Of a DNA stretch of 64,000 nt, positions 1 through 12,145 are shown piece by piece (positions within the stretch are counted from its first letter, which is position 1; every line of letters begins with the position of its first letter). A program made the translations under genes and the position numbers. The notes beneath the pieces were generated by a model. It ran no database searches, had not been told where the DNA came from, and worked only from the letters and a program-made list of their open reading frames with translations. Origin of the DNA: Lysobacterales bacterium (GTDB taxonomy: Bacteria; Pseudomonadota; Gammaproteobacteria; Xanthomonadales; Rhodanobacteraceae); NCBI GenBank assembly GCA_021324945.1, contig JAJPID010000012.1:58807-122806 (forward strand), given 5' to 3'.

Positions 1-1
1 C

Positions 2-430
2 GCGTTGATTACCGAATGGACGCAGGGCGAGGGCGACGTGCAGCGCCGCGACGAATCCTCGGATCTTGGCGGCACCATGCGCCTGGGCGCGCAGGAATGC
101 CACCTGAGAGCCGGCACGATCTCGCGCGAATTGTATGGCACGGACATGATCCGCGAACGTCATCGACACCGTTACGAATTCAACAACCGCTACCGCGAGC
201 ACTTCGAGCAACTCGGATTGGTGATCGCCGGCGTGTCCAACGACGACCTGGTCGAAATCGTCGAACTGCCGGCGCAGAAGCATCCTTGGTTCGTCGCCTG
301 CCAGTTCCATCCGGAATTCACCTCCACGCCGCGCGAAGGGCATCCGCTGTTCTCCGGCTTCGTGCGCGCCGCGCGCGAGTTCAAGGCGATGCGCGAAGCG
401 CCGCGATTGGCGAAGGAAGCGGTGGGATGA
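2..430 (+). CDS. pyrG: CTP synthase, C-terminal part (partial at window edge)
   Basis: This is the last ~142 codons of CTP synthase, which aminates UTP to CTP with glutamine as the nitrogen donor; the start lies before the window. What remains is the end of the class I glutamine amidotransferase domain. Visible landmarks are [22 protein letters not shown] and the terminal [13 protein letters not shown] block, which carries the His and Glu of the amidotransferase Cys-His-Glu triad. The nucleophilic Cys and the synthetase domain are outside the window. The stop codon overlaps the kdsA start as ATGA, so the two genes are probably translationally coupled. pyrG-kdsA-eno is a common gammaproteobacterial order. 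Confidence 0.97.
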   Translation, partial: ALITEWTQGEGDVQRRDESSDLGGTMRLGAQECHLRAGTISRELYGTDMIRERHRHRYEFNNRYREHFEQLGLVIAGVSNDDLVEIVELPAQKHPWFVACQFHPEFTSTPREGHPLFSGFVRAAREFKAMREAPRLAKEAVG

Positions 431-1263
431 ACCTCTGCGGCTTCGAAGTCGGACTCGATCAACCCTTCTTTCTGATCGCTGGTCCCTGCGTCGTCGAATC
501 GGAAGCGCTGCAGCTCGATACGGCTGGCACGTTGAAGGAAATCACGGGCAAGCTCGGCATCCACTTCATCTTCAAGTCCAGCTTCGACAAGGCCAATCGC
601 ACTTCGGAAAAGAGTTTCCGCGGGCTGGGCATGGAAAAAGGGCTGCGTATCCTTTCCGAAGTAAAGAGACAAATGAGCGTGCCGGTGCTGACCGACGTGC
701 ACGAATACACGCCGCTGGGTGAGGTCGCATCCATCGTGGACGTGTTGCAGACGCCGGCCTTCCTTTGTCGCCAGACCGATTTCATCCACAACGTGTGCAG
801 CGCGGGCAAGCCGGTCAACATCAAGAAAGGCCAGTTTCTCTCGCCGTGGGACATGAAGAACGTGGTCGAGAAGGCACGTTCGACCGGCAACCAACAGATC
901 ATGGTGTGCGAGCGCGGCGCCAGTTTCGGCTACAACAATCTCGTTTCCGACATGCGTTCGCTGGCGGTGATGCGCGAAACGAACTGCCCGGTGGTGTTCG
1001 ACGCCACGCATTCGGTGCAGTTGCCGGGCGGGCAGGGCAGCAAATCCGGAGGCCAGCGCGAGTTCGTGCCGGTGCTGGCGCGCGCGGCGGTGGCAGTCGG
1101 TGTCAGCGGCCTTTTCATGGAAACGCATCCCGATCCGGAGAAGGCATTGTCTGACGGTCCGAATGCGTGGCCGTTGGGACAAATGGAAGCGTTGCTCGAA
1201 ACGCTGAAAGAATTGGATCAAGCAGCAAAACGCGCAGGGTTTTTGGAATCCGCCGGAAAATAG
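427..1263 (+). CDS. kdsA: 3-deoxy-D-manno-octulosonate 8-phosphate synthase
   Basis: KdsA (278 aa) condenses phosphoenolpyruvate with arabinose 5-phosphate to form Kdo-8-phosphate, the precursor of the Kdo sugar of lipopolysaccharide; it is cytosolic. The protein is full length. Recognisable blocks are [12 protein letters not shown] (substrate loop), [30 protein letters not shown] and METHPDP. Residues 18-25 read AGPCVVES. In E. coli the position of Cys21 is Asn, and a Cys here marks the metal-dependent class II enzymes. The ATG at 427 sits in the pyrG stop (ATGA), which supports this start over upstream in-frame codons. A dispersed inverted repeat follows the gene before eno. Confidence 0.97.
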   Translation: MNLCGFEVGLDQPFFLIAGPCVVESEALQLDTAGTLKEITGKLGIHFIFKSSFDKANRTSEKSFRGLGMEKGLRILSEVKRQMSVPVLTDVHEYTPLGEVASIVDVLQTPAFLCRQTDFIHNVCSAGKPVNIKKGQFLSPWDMKNVVEKARSTGNQQIMVCERGASFGYNNLVSDMRSLAVMRETNCPVVFDATHSVQLPGGQGSKSGGQREFVPVLARAAVAVGVSGLFMETHPDPEKALSDGPNAWPLGQMEALLETLKELDQAAKRAGFLESAGK

Positions 1264-1266
1264 GTA

Positions 1267-2704
<1,438 letters not shown>

Positions 2705-2845
2705 CATGACGCTAGTGAGCCCCGTTCGAGGCGGCTGCTGTGAAAAGTGCGGCCAGGGACGGCCGCTCTGGTGGCAGTATGTCTTGGGCGGTTTCGACTA
2801 TTGCGCTGTCTCGAAAATGCAGGGATCAAGGACGATCGCACTAAT

Positions 2846-3166
2846 ATGATCCGCTGGGTCGCGTTGATCCTGATCATCCTGCTGATCGCCCTGCAACTGA
2901 AACTGTGGGTGGGCGAGGGCGGTATGCGCGATCTCAATGCCTTGCGTGCGCGCATCGCGGCGCAGGATGCCGAGAACGCCAAACTGAAACAGCGCAATCA
3001 GGCGCTCTCGGCCGAAGTGCAGGATTTGAAACACGGTCAGCAAGCGATCGAAGCGCGCGCGCGTTCCGAACTCGGGCTGATCAAGCCCGGCGAAACGTTC
3101 TATCAGGTGGTGACGCCTGCACCGGCGTCGACTGCGGCGAGGAATCAGAACGACAATGGCCATTGA
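2846..3166 (+). CDS. ftsB: Cell division protein FtsB
   Basis: FtsB is a small bitopic divisome protein that forms a complex with FtsQ and FtsL and helps activate septal peptidoglycan synthesis. The 106-aa product has a short cytoplasmic start, one membrane helix (about residues 3-22), then a heptad-rich coiled coil (about 28-70) and the conserved ELGLIKPGETFYQV end. I chose the ATG at 2846 because it places the membrane helix right at the N-terminus, as in the family; the in-frame sequence upstream is not FtsB-like. It overlaps ispD by 11 bp, the conserved ftsB-ispD-ispF order. Confidence 0.95.
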   Translation: MIRWVALILIILLIALQLKLWVGEGGMRDLNALRARIAAQDAENAKLKQRNQALSAEVQDLKHGQQAIEARARSELGLIKPGETFYQVVTPAPASTAARNQNDNGH

Positions 3167-3857
3167 CGTCAACGCGCTCTGGTGCGTGGTGCCGGCTGCC
3201 GGGCGTGGCGCGCGTTTCGGCGGCGAGATTCCGAAACAATATCTGCCGCTGGCAGGCCGGCCGTTGATCCTGCACACGCTGGAACGTCTCGCTGCGCATC
3301 CGCGGGTCACGGGCCTGGTGGTGGTGCTGGCTGCGCAGGATCGCTGGTGGCCGCAGGTGGGCGAGATCAACGGCAAGCCGGTGCGCACTGCGGTCGGCGG
3401 TTCCGAACGGGGCGATTCGGTGCTGGCCGGTTTGCGCGCGCTGCCCGATGAAATCGATGAAACGCAATTCGTACTGGTGCACGACGCCGCGCGCCCGTGC
3501 CTGCGTTACGAAGATCTGGGGCGCCTGATCGCGGAGGGCGCGCGGAGCGGCGGCGCGCTGCTCGCCGCGCCGCTCCGCGATACCTTGAAACGCGCCAACG
3601 GCTTCAATCGCAGCATCGAAACCGAAGCGCGCGAGGCGCGCTGGCGTGCGTTCACCCCGCAGATGTTCCGGCGCGGCGAATTGATGGCCGCATTGGAAGC
3701 CGCGAGCGCGCGAGGCGTGATCGTCACCGACGAGGCGATGGCGATGGAGCTGGTCGGCCACAAGCCGATGCTGATCGAGGGCGCGGAAGACAACATCAAG
3801 GTCACCACACCGGCAGATTTGAAACTGGCGGAATTCTTGCTGGAGAAGACTACGTGA
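3156..3857 (+). CDS. ispD: 2-C-methyl-D-erythritol 4-phosphate cytidylyltransferase
   Basis: IspD (233 aa) transfers CMP from CTP to methylerythritol phosphate, the third step of the MEP route to isoprenoids. The nucleotide-binding N-terminus [17 protein letters not shown], the VHDAARPC block, APLRDTLKR and the C-terminal [11 protein letters not shown] are all present, and length is normal. It starts inside the end of ftsB, and its stop shares one base with the ispF start, so the three genes form one transcription unit. Confidence 0.97.
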   Translation: MAIDVNALWCVVPAAGRGARFGGEIPKQYLPLAGRPLILHTLERLAAHPRVTGLVVVLAAQDRWWPQVGEINGKPVRTAVGGSERGDSVLAGLRALPDEIDETQFVLVHDAARPCLRYEDLGRLIAEGARSGGALLAAPLRDTLKRANGFNRSIETEAREARWRAFTPQMFRRGELMAALEAASARGVIVTDEAMAMELVGHKPMLIEGAEDNIKVTTPADLKLAEFLLEKTT

Positions 3858-4327
3858 TGCGCATCGGTCAGGGCTTCGACGTGCACGCTTTCGGTCCCGG
3901 CGACCACATCGCGTTGGGCGGCATACGCATCCCGCACACGCGCGGATTGATTGCGCATTCCGATGGCGACGTCGCCGTGCACGCGCTTTGCGACGCGCTG
4001 CTGGGTGCACTGGCGCTGGGCGATATCGGCCGGCATTTCCCGGATAGCGATCCACGTTGGAAAAACGCAGACAGCTTAAAAATGCTTGCGCATTGTGCCG
4101 CGCTGATTCGGGAACGCGGCTATGGGCTGGGCAATGTCGACATCACGGTGATCTGCGAACAGCCGAAACTCTCGCCGCACATCGACGCCATGCGCGCACG
4201 AATCGCTTCCGTGCTCGAGTGCGATGTGGATCAGATCAGTGTTAAAGCCACCACCAGCGAGAAGCTCGGCTTCACCGGGCGCGGCGAAGGCATCGCCGCG
4301 ATGGCGGTGGCATTGCTGATTGGCTGA
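3857..4327 (+). CDS. ispF: 2-C-methyl-D-erythritol 2,4-cyclodiphosphate synthase
   Basis: IspF (156 aa) cyclises CDP-methylerythritol 2-phosphate with loss of CMP. The metal ligands Asp8 and His10 are seen in GQGFDVHAF and the third His in [18 protein letters not shown] and the C-terminal [19 protein letters not shown] are also conserved. The ATG overlaps the ispD stop (TGATG); a GTG one codon upstream is also possible. It acts directly after IspD and the distant IspE (62.8 kb). Confidence 0.97.
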   Translation: MRIGQGFDVHAFGPGDHIALGGIRIPHTRGLIAHSDGDVAVHALCDALLGALALGDIGRHFPDSDPRWKNADSLKMLAHCAALIRERGYGLGNVDITVICEQPKLSPHIDAMRARIASVLECDVDQISVKATTSEKLGFTGRGEGIAAMAVALLIG

Positions 4328-4377
4328 GCCGGCCCGCCGCAGCACTGCGATACAATGGCGGCTTTACCGAGAGCCGC

Positions 4378-5268
4378 ATGAGCCAGACGCATTCTCCAGG
4401 AGCAGGTTTCCGCGCCGCGCTGGCCGCCGAATCGCCGCTGCAGGTGGTCGGCGCGATCACGGCGTATGCCGGGCTGATGGCCAAGCGCGTCGGCTACCGC
4501 GCGTTGTATCTCTCCGGCGGCGGCGTTGCGGCGAACTCGCTCGGTATACCCGACCTCGGCATCAGCACAATGGAAGACGTGCTGACCGACGCGCGCCGCA
4601 TCGTCGAAGCGACGCAACTACCGCTGCTGGTCGACATCGACACCGGCTGGGGCGGCGCCTTCAACATTGCCCGCACGATCCGATCGTTCCAGCGCGCCGG
4701 CGTGGCCGCGGTGCACATCGAGGATCAGGTCGGACAGAAACGCTGCGGTCACCGCCCCGGCAAGGAAGTGGTGCCGAAAGAGGAGATGGTCGACCGAGTC
4801 AAGGCCGCGGTGGATGCGAAGATCGATCGCGATTTCGTGGTCATGGCGCGCACTGACGCCGCCGCGACGGAAGGTATCGACGCGGCGATCGAGCGCGCGG
4901 TGGCCTACGTCGAAGCCGGTGCCGACATGATCTTTCCCGAGGCGATGAAGACACTGGACGATTACCACAGGTTCAAGGCGGCGGTGAAAGTACCGATTCT
5001 TGCCAACCTCACCGAGTTCGGTGCGACGCCTTTCTTCACCGTGAATGAATTGCGTTCCGCCAACGTCGACATCGCGCTGTATTGCTGCGGCGCCTATCGC
5101 GCGATGAACAAGGCCGCGCTGGATTTCTACCAGACCGTGCGTCGTGAAGGCACACAGAAATCCGTGGTGCCGTCGATGCAGACTCGCGAGGAACTGTACG
5201 ACTTCCTCGGTTACCACGATTACGAGCGCAAGCTGGACGCGCTATTCGCGAGTGAGCGGAAAGGTTGA
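4378..5268 (+). CDS. prpB: 2-methylisocitrate lyase
   Basis: PrpB (296 aa) splits 2-methylisocitrate into succinate and pyruvate, the last step of the methylcitrate cycle that oxidises propionyl-CoA. It belongs to the isocitrate lyase/PEP mutase family: the [13 protein letters not shown] start, the metal-binding DIDTGWGG, and the signature KRCGHRPGK with catalytic Cys123 are clear. The shorter length distinguishes it from true isocitrate lyase. prpC lies downstream, separated by an unrelated membrane gene. No prpR regulator, prpD or acnD is seen in the window. Confidence 0.93.
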   Translation: MSQTHSPGAGFRAALAAESPLQVVGAITAYAGLMAKRVGYRALYLSGGGVAANSLGIPDLGISTMEDVLTDARRIVEATQLPLLVDIDTGWGGAFNIARTIRSFQRAGVAAVHIEDQVGQKRCGHRPGKEVVPKEEMVDRVKAAVDAKIDRDFVVMARTDAAATEGIDAAIERAVAYVEAGADMIFPEAMKTLDDYHRFKAAVKVPILANLTEFGATPFFTVNELRSANVDIALYCCGAYRAMNKAALDFYQTVRREGTQKSVVPSMQTREELYDFLGYHDYERKLDALFASERKG

Positions 5269-5272
5269 GCCG

Positions 5273-5839
5273 ATGCCGGAGTCCGCACCAAATCCGGATG
5301 GCTTCATGCAGCGGCGAACGATTCGCTGGGACGCTCTCGCCGCGATCATCGCCGCGCTGATCGGTCTGCTGTCGTTGATCGTCGCGGGCTACACCGCCCA
5401 CGTGCAGCGCCAGCAGGTCAGCGCGCAAGTGTGGCCGTATCTGATCGGAGGCAACAGCAGTGGCGCACGGGAATTGCTGTGGGAGAACAAAGGTGTCGGC
5501 CCCGCCATCATCCGTCAAGTGAGCGTCACTGTCGGAGGAAAACCGCAGCGTAATTGGAAATCCGTGATGCAAGTGATGGGTTTTCCCAAGCTCGACTATT
5601 ACCAGAGCACGCTTGCCGGAAACGTGCTGTCGCCCGGCGAGAAACTCGACTGGATCAAATTCAACGACGAGGCGGACTACCGCGCTTTCATGGCTGCGGC
5701 GCAGCGCGTGAACTTCGAGGCCGTGACCTGCTATTGCTCGACGTTGGGCGAATGCTGGACGACGCAGTTGTTGGTCTTCAGCAGGCAATCGGTGCGCCGC
5801 TGCCCTGCATCGCCGGAATCGGAGCAGTTCCGAGATTGA
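5273..5839 (+). CDS. Uncharacterised membrane-anchored protein between prpB and prpC
   Basis: Unrecognised protein of 188 aa. The N-terminus is a short hydrophilic stretch, then one strongly hydrophobic helix (about residues 24-44, [18 protein letters not shown]), then a soluble domain of ~140 residues with a [12 protein letters not shown] start, a [18 protein letters not shown] strand pattern and a late CYCSTLGEC segment. The layout suggests a single-pass inner-membrane protein with a beta-rich domain, probably outside the cytoplasm. The ATG at 5273 lies 4 bp after the prpB stop, so it is likely in the prp transcript. No catalytic motif is visible and I propose no function. Confidence 0.8.
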   Translation: MPESAPNPDGFMQRRTIRWDALAAIIAALIGLLSLIVAGYTAHVQRQQVSAQVWPYLIGGNSSGARELLWENKGVGPAIIRQVSVTVGGKPQRNWKSVMQVMGFPKLDYYQSTLAGNVLSPGEKLDWIKFNDEADYRAFMAAAQRVNFEAVTCYCSTLGECWTTQLLVFSRQSVRRCPASPESEQFRD

Positions 5840-5934
5840 GTCGCGATTCGAAATGTCCGATACATCCGAGCGGGACATTTTCTTCAATTGAGTTGCCGAT
5901 CGGCGAGAAGCAGATCGAGCGAACGGAGATAGAG

Positions 5935-7089
5935 ATGAACGAAAACGCCGCGCAGGTTCTTCCCAAGGCCAAGAAATCCGTGGCGCTGTCCGGCGTCGCG
6001 GCGGGCAACACTGCGCTGTGCACGGTCGGGCGCAGCGGCAACGACCTGCACTATCGCGGTTATGACATCCACGACCTAGCGACCAAGGCGACCTTCGAGG
6101 AAGTCGCGCATCTGCTCGTCTACGAGCACCTGCCCAGTTGGTCCGAATTGAATGCGTACCGCACGAAATTGAAGCGCCTGCGTGGTTTGCCGCAACCGGT
6201 CAAGGCCGCGCTGGAACTGCTGCCCGCGGCGACGCATCCGATGGACGTGATGCGCACGGGCTGCTCGGTGCTCGGCACGATCCTGCCCGAAGCGCACGAC
6301 CACAACGTCCCGGGGGCGCGCGACATCGCCGACCGGTTGATGGCGAGCTTCGGTTCGATGCTGCTGTACTGGTATCACTTTTCGCAGAACGGCCGGCGCA
6401 TCGAAACCGAAACCGACGACGAAACCATTGCCGCGCATTTCCTGCATCTGCTTCACGGCAGGAAACCGAGTGACAGCCACGCCAACGCACTCGACAAGTC
6501 GCTGATCCTCTACGCCGAGCACGAATTCAACGCTTCCACCTTCACCGCGCGCGTGATCGCGGGCACGGGCTCGGACATGTATTCGGCCATTACCGGCGCC
6601 ATTGGCGCGCTGCGCGGCCCCAAGCACGGCGGCGCCAACGAAGCGGCCATGGAAATCATCGACCGCTACCGCAGCGCTGACGAGGCGGAGAAGGACATCC
6701 GCCAGCGCGTCGCCAACAAGGAAATCGTGATCGGCTTTGGGCATCCGGTATACACCATCGGCGATCCACGCAATCCGATCATCAAGGAGATCTCGCGCAA
6801 GCTGTGCAATGAAGGCGGCAATCCGCGCTTGTTCGAGATTTCCGAACGCATCGAGAGGCTGATGTGGGACCTGAAGAAGATGTTCCCGAATCTCGATTGG
6901 TATTCGGCCAGCGCATATCACATGATGGGCGTGCCCACCGCGATGTTCACGCCATTGTTCGTGATCGCGCGCACATCAGGCTGGAGCGCACACGTGATTG
7001 AACAGCGCATCGACGGCAAGATCATTCGGCCCAGCGCCAACTACACCGGGCCGGAAGATCGTTCTTACGTTCCGATCGAAAAGCGCTGA
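5935..7089 (+). CDS. prpC: 2-methylcitrate synthase
   Basis: PrpC (384 aa) joins propionyl-CoA with oxaloacetate to make 2-methylcitrate, the first step of the methylcitrate cycle. It is a short citrate synthase homologue: GNTALCTVG and [12 protein letters not shown] at the N-terminus, the active-site region [16 protein letters not shown], and the [20 protein letters not shown] block. The ATG at 5935 is preceded by CGGAGATAGAG, a usable ribosome site, and gives the family's usual N-terminus. Length and the prpB neighbour favour methylcitrate synthase over citrate synthase. Confidence 0.93.
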   Translation: MNENAAQVLPKAKKSVALSGVAAGNTALCTVGRSGNDLHYRGYDIHDLATKATFEEVAHLLVYEHLPSWSELNAYRTKLKRLRGLPQPVKAALELLPAATHPMDVMRTGCSVLGTILPEAHDHNVPGARDIADRLMASFGSMLLYWYHFSQNGRRIETETDDETIAAHFLHLLHGRKPSDSHANALDKSLILYAEHEFNASTFTARVIAGTGSDMYSAITGAIGALRGPKHGGANEAAMEIIDRYRSADEAEKDIRQRVANKEIVIGFGHPVYTIGDPRNPIIKEISRKLCNEGGNPRLFEISERIERLMWDLKKMFPNLDWYSASAYHMMGVPTAMFTPLFVIARTSGWSAHVIEQRIDGKIIRPSANYTGPEDRSYVPIEKR

Positions 7090-7120
7090 GCCGATAACCG
7101 TGAATCGCAAATCCTGGGCG

Positions 7121-9160
<2,040 letters not shown>

Positions 9161-9212
9161 TCAAACGAGCGTTCGAGGATGCCCGCGCCGGATCATATCG
9201 GCAAGCATGAGC

Positions 9213-9926
9213 TCAATCGTCGTCGACGAGGTGCTTCAGCCGGTCACGCCGTTGCGTCCATAAACCGAGCGCGAGCACGCCGATCACGAACACCGCGAGC
9301 ACCGCAAAGTCCAGCGCCATGTGCGCATCAAACCAGTCGTCGACCAGATCGTCCTCGGTGACCATGCGCGCTGCGGTCCAGGCGATCACGCCGGCGCCGA
9401 CGTACACAATCGCCGCCCAGCGCGTCAGCAGTTTCAGGAGCAGCGTCGAACCCCACACGACCAGCGGCACGCTGATCAGCAATCCCAGCGCGACCAGACC
9501 GAGATGACCCTTGGACGCTCCCGCGATCGCGAGGACATTGTCCAAGCCCATCAATGCATCGGCGAGCACGATGGTGAACATTGCGCTCCAGAGGCTGGCA
9601 GCGGGCCGCACGTGAGGACGTTCCTCATGGTGATGCAGCAGTCGCCACGCGATCGGCAGCAACACCAGGCCGCCGATCAACATCAGTCCCGGAATCTTCA
9701 GCAACCACAGCACGCCCGCGGTCATGCCGATGCGTACGGCGACCGCAATGAAGCTGCCCCAGAAGATTGCGCGCAATTGCAGTCGGTGCGGCAGGTCGCG
9801 AGCGGCGAGCGCGATCACCACCGCGTTGTCGCCGGCCAGCACCAGATCGATCAGGATGATCGCGCCGAGCCCGGACCAGAACGCGGGATCTGAAATCGAA
9901 GCGAGCGGATGCGATAGAAAACTCAT
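9213..9926 (-). CDS. TerC/YjbE-family membrane protein, probable manganese exporter
   Basis: The 237-aa product is an integral membrane protein with about seven hydrophobic segments. The two TerC-family acidic motifs are present: LVLAGDNAVVIALAARDLP near the N-terminus and VLADALMGLDNVLAIAG in the middle, each carrying membrane-embedded Asp residues thought to bind metal. The ATG at 9926 is preceded by TGGGGA at a good distance; starts further upstream are possible but lack this. A yybP-ykoY type Mn riboswitch lies upstream on the same strand, supporting a role in Mn2+ export (inferred). Confidence 0.88.
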   Translation of the reverse strand: MSFLSHPLASISDPAFWSGLGAIILIDLVLAGDNAVVIALAARDLPHRLQLRAIFWGSFIAVAVRIGMTAGVLWLLKIPGLMLIGGLVLLPIAWRLLHHHEERPHVRPAASLWSAMFTIVLADALMGLDNVLAIAGASKGHLGLVALGLLISVPLVVWGSTLLLKLLTRWAAIVYVGAGVIAWTAARMVTEDDLVDDWFDAHMALDFAVLAVFVIGVLALGLWTQRRDRLKHLVDDD

Positions 9927-9994
9927 CGGCGGTCCCCAGCGCGTCGAGTTCATTCCGCGAACACGCGCCCGCACGCGCTTGCGGGGCGGATCGC

Positions 9995-10102
9995 GGAAGT
10001 CTCGCCCACGGGTTCACCGCCGCGACGACCGGAACGCATGCGCGTTCGTGCTGACGATCGCCGCAAAAGCCGGCTTGCGCCGACCCCGAGCTACTCCCTT
10101 CC
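9995..10102 (-). promoter_or_regulatory. yybP-ykoY (manganese) riboswitch upstream of the TerC-family gene
   Basis: Read on the minus strand, the leader contains the hallmark loop GGGAGTAGC (10098-10090), a second conserved block CGTCAGCAC (10056-10048) and the closing GGCGAGACTTCC (10006-9995). The first and last bases pair as GGAAG/CTTCC to form helix P1, bringing the two Mn-binding loops together as in the known fold. A competing hairpin, CTCCC-GGAA-GGGAG, overlaps the 5' side of P1. Downstream, CCCGCA...TGCGGG near 9985-9968 could serve as an expression platform. The motif match is by eye; the downstream metal exporter fits the known regulon. Confidence 0.8.
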
Positions 10103-10280
10103 GGGAGAGGTAAAGCTCGGACGATTCTCCCGGGCAGGCGCTTGACCGTCAAGGTCGATGGATGCAATAAGGAGAGTTGCGGCACTTTCCTGAATCGGGT
10201 TCGACAAAAGCTGCGCATATTGCGGAGGGAAAAGGAAAAAATGCTTGCAATCCGCGATGGCTTGGGGTTGAATCGCGGCC

Positions 10281-11939
10281 ATGAGGGGGATTGCACGCCC
10301 GCTGCTGTTTTTTGCCGCTTTCGCGGGATGGCTCGGCGCGGGTGCGGTTTCGGCCGCGCAAGTCAAGGCGTTGCGCGTGTGGGGCAGCCCGGATTCCACC
10401 CGCGTGGTGCTCGATCTCTCGGCGCCGCCGTCCGACTACAAGCTGGTGCAATTGGACAATCCCGATCGCATCGTGTTGGACGTCGAGGACAGCAGCTTCG
10501 CGGGCGACTTCCGCGTGCCCGCGGTCAAGGGTTTGCTAAAAACCATCCGCAGCGGCGAGAGCGGCGATGCCGCGCGCGTGGTACTGGATCTCACCGGCGA
10601 AGTACATCCCAAGAGTTTTCTGCTGAAGCCGGCGGGCCAGTACGGCTATCGCCTGGTGCTCGATCTCTATCCGCCGCATGCGCCCGGACCGCAGATGGCG
10701 CGCACCATCGAGAACGATATCGCGCAGGGCAAGCCGCGTCCGGTGGTGATCGCGGTCGATGCCGGCCACGGCGGTGATGATCCCGGCGCGCGCGGTCCCG
10801 ACGGCACGCTGGAGAAGAACGTCACCCTGTCGGTCGCGCGTGATCTGGCGAAACTGATCGATGCACAGCCGGGCATGCGCGCGGTGCTGACCCGCGATGG
10901 CGACTACTTCGTGCCGCTGGAAAAGCGCTTCCAGATTGCCCGCGAACAAAAGGCGGATTTGTTCGTTTCGATCCACGCGAATTCCTGTCCCGATCACTGC
11001 GATGCGCGCGGCGCCTCGGTCTGGGTGCTGTCCACGCATGGCAAGCAGAGTGAAGCCGGGCGCTGGCTGGCCAACAGCGAGAACAACTCAGACCTGATCG
11101 GTGGCGTGTCGCTGGACGACAAGGACAACACGCTGGCGGCTGTTTTGCTCGACCTCTCGCAAGGCGCCAGCATGCAGGCCAGCCATCAAGTCGGCAGCAA
11201 TGTGCTCAAGGCGCTCGACAGGATCGGCCCGCTGTACCGTAACACCGTGCAGGAAGCGAATTTCGTGGTGCTGCGCTCACCCGATGTGCCCTCCATCTTG
11301 GTCGAAACGGCGTTCATTTCCAATCCGACGGAGGAACAGAAACTGCGCGATGACGATCATCGCCAGCAACTCGCCGCGGCCATCCTCAACGGCGTGCGCG
11401 GCTATTTCGAATCCACCCCGCCGCCGGGCACGTGGTTCGCGGCGGTCCGTGACAGCCGTCTGCATCCGGGCGCAACCGATGCGGACTCGCTGATCGCGGC
11501 GGCGGAGGATGCGAAGAAAGACGACGCGCCATCGCAGGATGATCCCGCGCCGCTGCCGCGCGGCGCGGATGCGCATGGCGATTCCACGGCGACGGTCGCT
11601 TCGCCTTTCCCCATGAGGCACGCGCGCACGATGCGCGTGGCCGCGCGCGATGCCGGGCCGCGCGTGCGGCCGCCTGCCTCCGATGCCGATCTGCAAGTGG
11701 CGAACGAGATACCTCCACCGCCGGAACTTCCCGCATCGCGCGAATCCGCCGCGTCGAAAAGGTCTGCCACGCTGGATGCCAACATCCGCGACATGCACCG
11801 CGTCGCGCGCGGTGAAACCCTCTCGGGCATCGCGCAGCAATACGGCGTCAGCTTGAGCGCGCTGCGATCGATCAATCGCAAGATTCCCGAAGACGGCAAC
11901 GTGCAGGCGGGACAGGTTTTGTTGATTCCATCATCGTAG
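10281..11939 (+). CDS. amiC: N-acetylmuramoyl-L-alanine amidase with AMIN and LysM domains
   Basis: A 552-aa periplasmic amidase that cleaves the stem peptide from N-acetylmuramic acid, needed for daughter-cell separation. A signal peptide (about 1-25, ending GAVSAA) is followed by an AMIN domain (about 27-125), which targets peptidoglycan. The Amidase_3 zinc domain (about 150-375) shows VIAVDAGHGGDDPGA, SIHANS and FVVLRSPDVPSILVET. Then comes a Pro/Ala-rich linker (about 400-490) and one C-terminal LysM repeat (about 505-550, RVARGETLSGIAQQYGVS). mutL follows, an order often seen near amiB in proteobacteria; the AmiB/AmiC distinction here is not secure. Confidence 0.92.
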   Translation: MRGIARPLLFFAAFAGWLGAGAVSAAQVKALRVWGSPDSTRVVLDLSAPPSDYKLVQLDNPDRIVLDVEDSSFAGDFRVPAVKGLLKTIRSGESGDAARVVLDLTGEVHPKSFLLKPAGQYGYRLVLDLYPPHAPGPQMARTIENDIAQGKPRPVVIAVDAGHGGDDPGARGPDGTLEKNVTLSVARDLAKLIDAQPGMRAVLTRDGDYFVPLEKRFQIAREQKADLFVSIHANSCPDHCDARGASVWVLSTHGKQSEAGRWLANSENNSDLIGGVSLDDKDNTLAAVLLDLSQGASMQASHQVGSNVLKALDRIGPLYRNTVQEANFVVLRSPDVPSILVETAFISNPTEEQKLRDDDHRQQLAAAILNGVRGYFESTPPPGTWFAAVRDSRLHPGATDADSLIAAAEDAKKDDAPSQDDPAPLPRGADAHGDSTATVASPFPMRHARTMRVAARDAGPRVRPPASDADLQVANEIPPPPELPASRESAASKRSATLDANIRDMHRVARGETLSGIAQQYGVSLSALRSINRKIPEDGNVQAGQVLLIPSS

Positions 11940-12145
11940 CGATCGTCCACGCGCACTTTGCTTGTGCAATCGTGCCTGATTGCTTCCTTCGATCGGTCAT
12001 TCGCGTGCCGGGCTACGCATACTCATGGTGCGAGCAATGTGGTCATCCATGGCCGCACTCCTCAATGACGGCACGCTCCGAATCGAATTCCTGAGTCCGA
12101 CTCCCGGCGTCTTGCTATGCTTCGCGTTTGCTGCGAAATGCCGCG

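Noticed and set aside
4319..4356. Promoter TTGGCT...TACAAT for prpB
   Set aside because: The TACAAT box is plausible, but the spacing to TTGGCT is 26 bp and no other -35 is visible.
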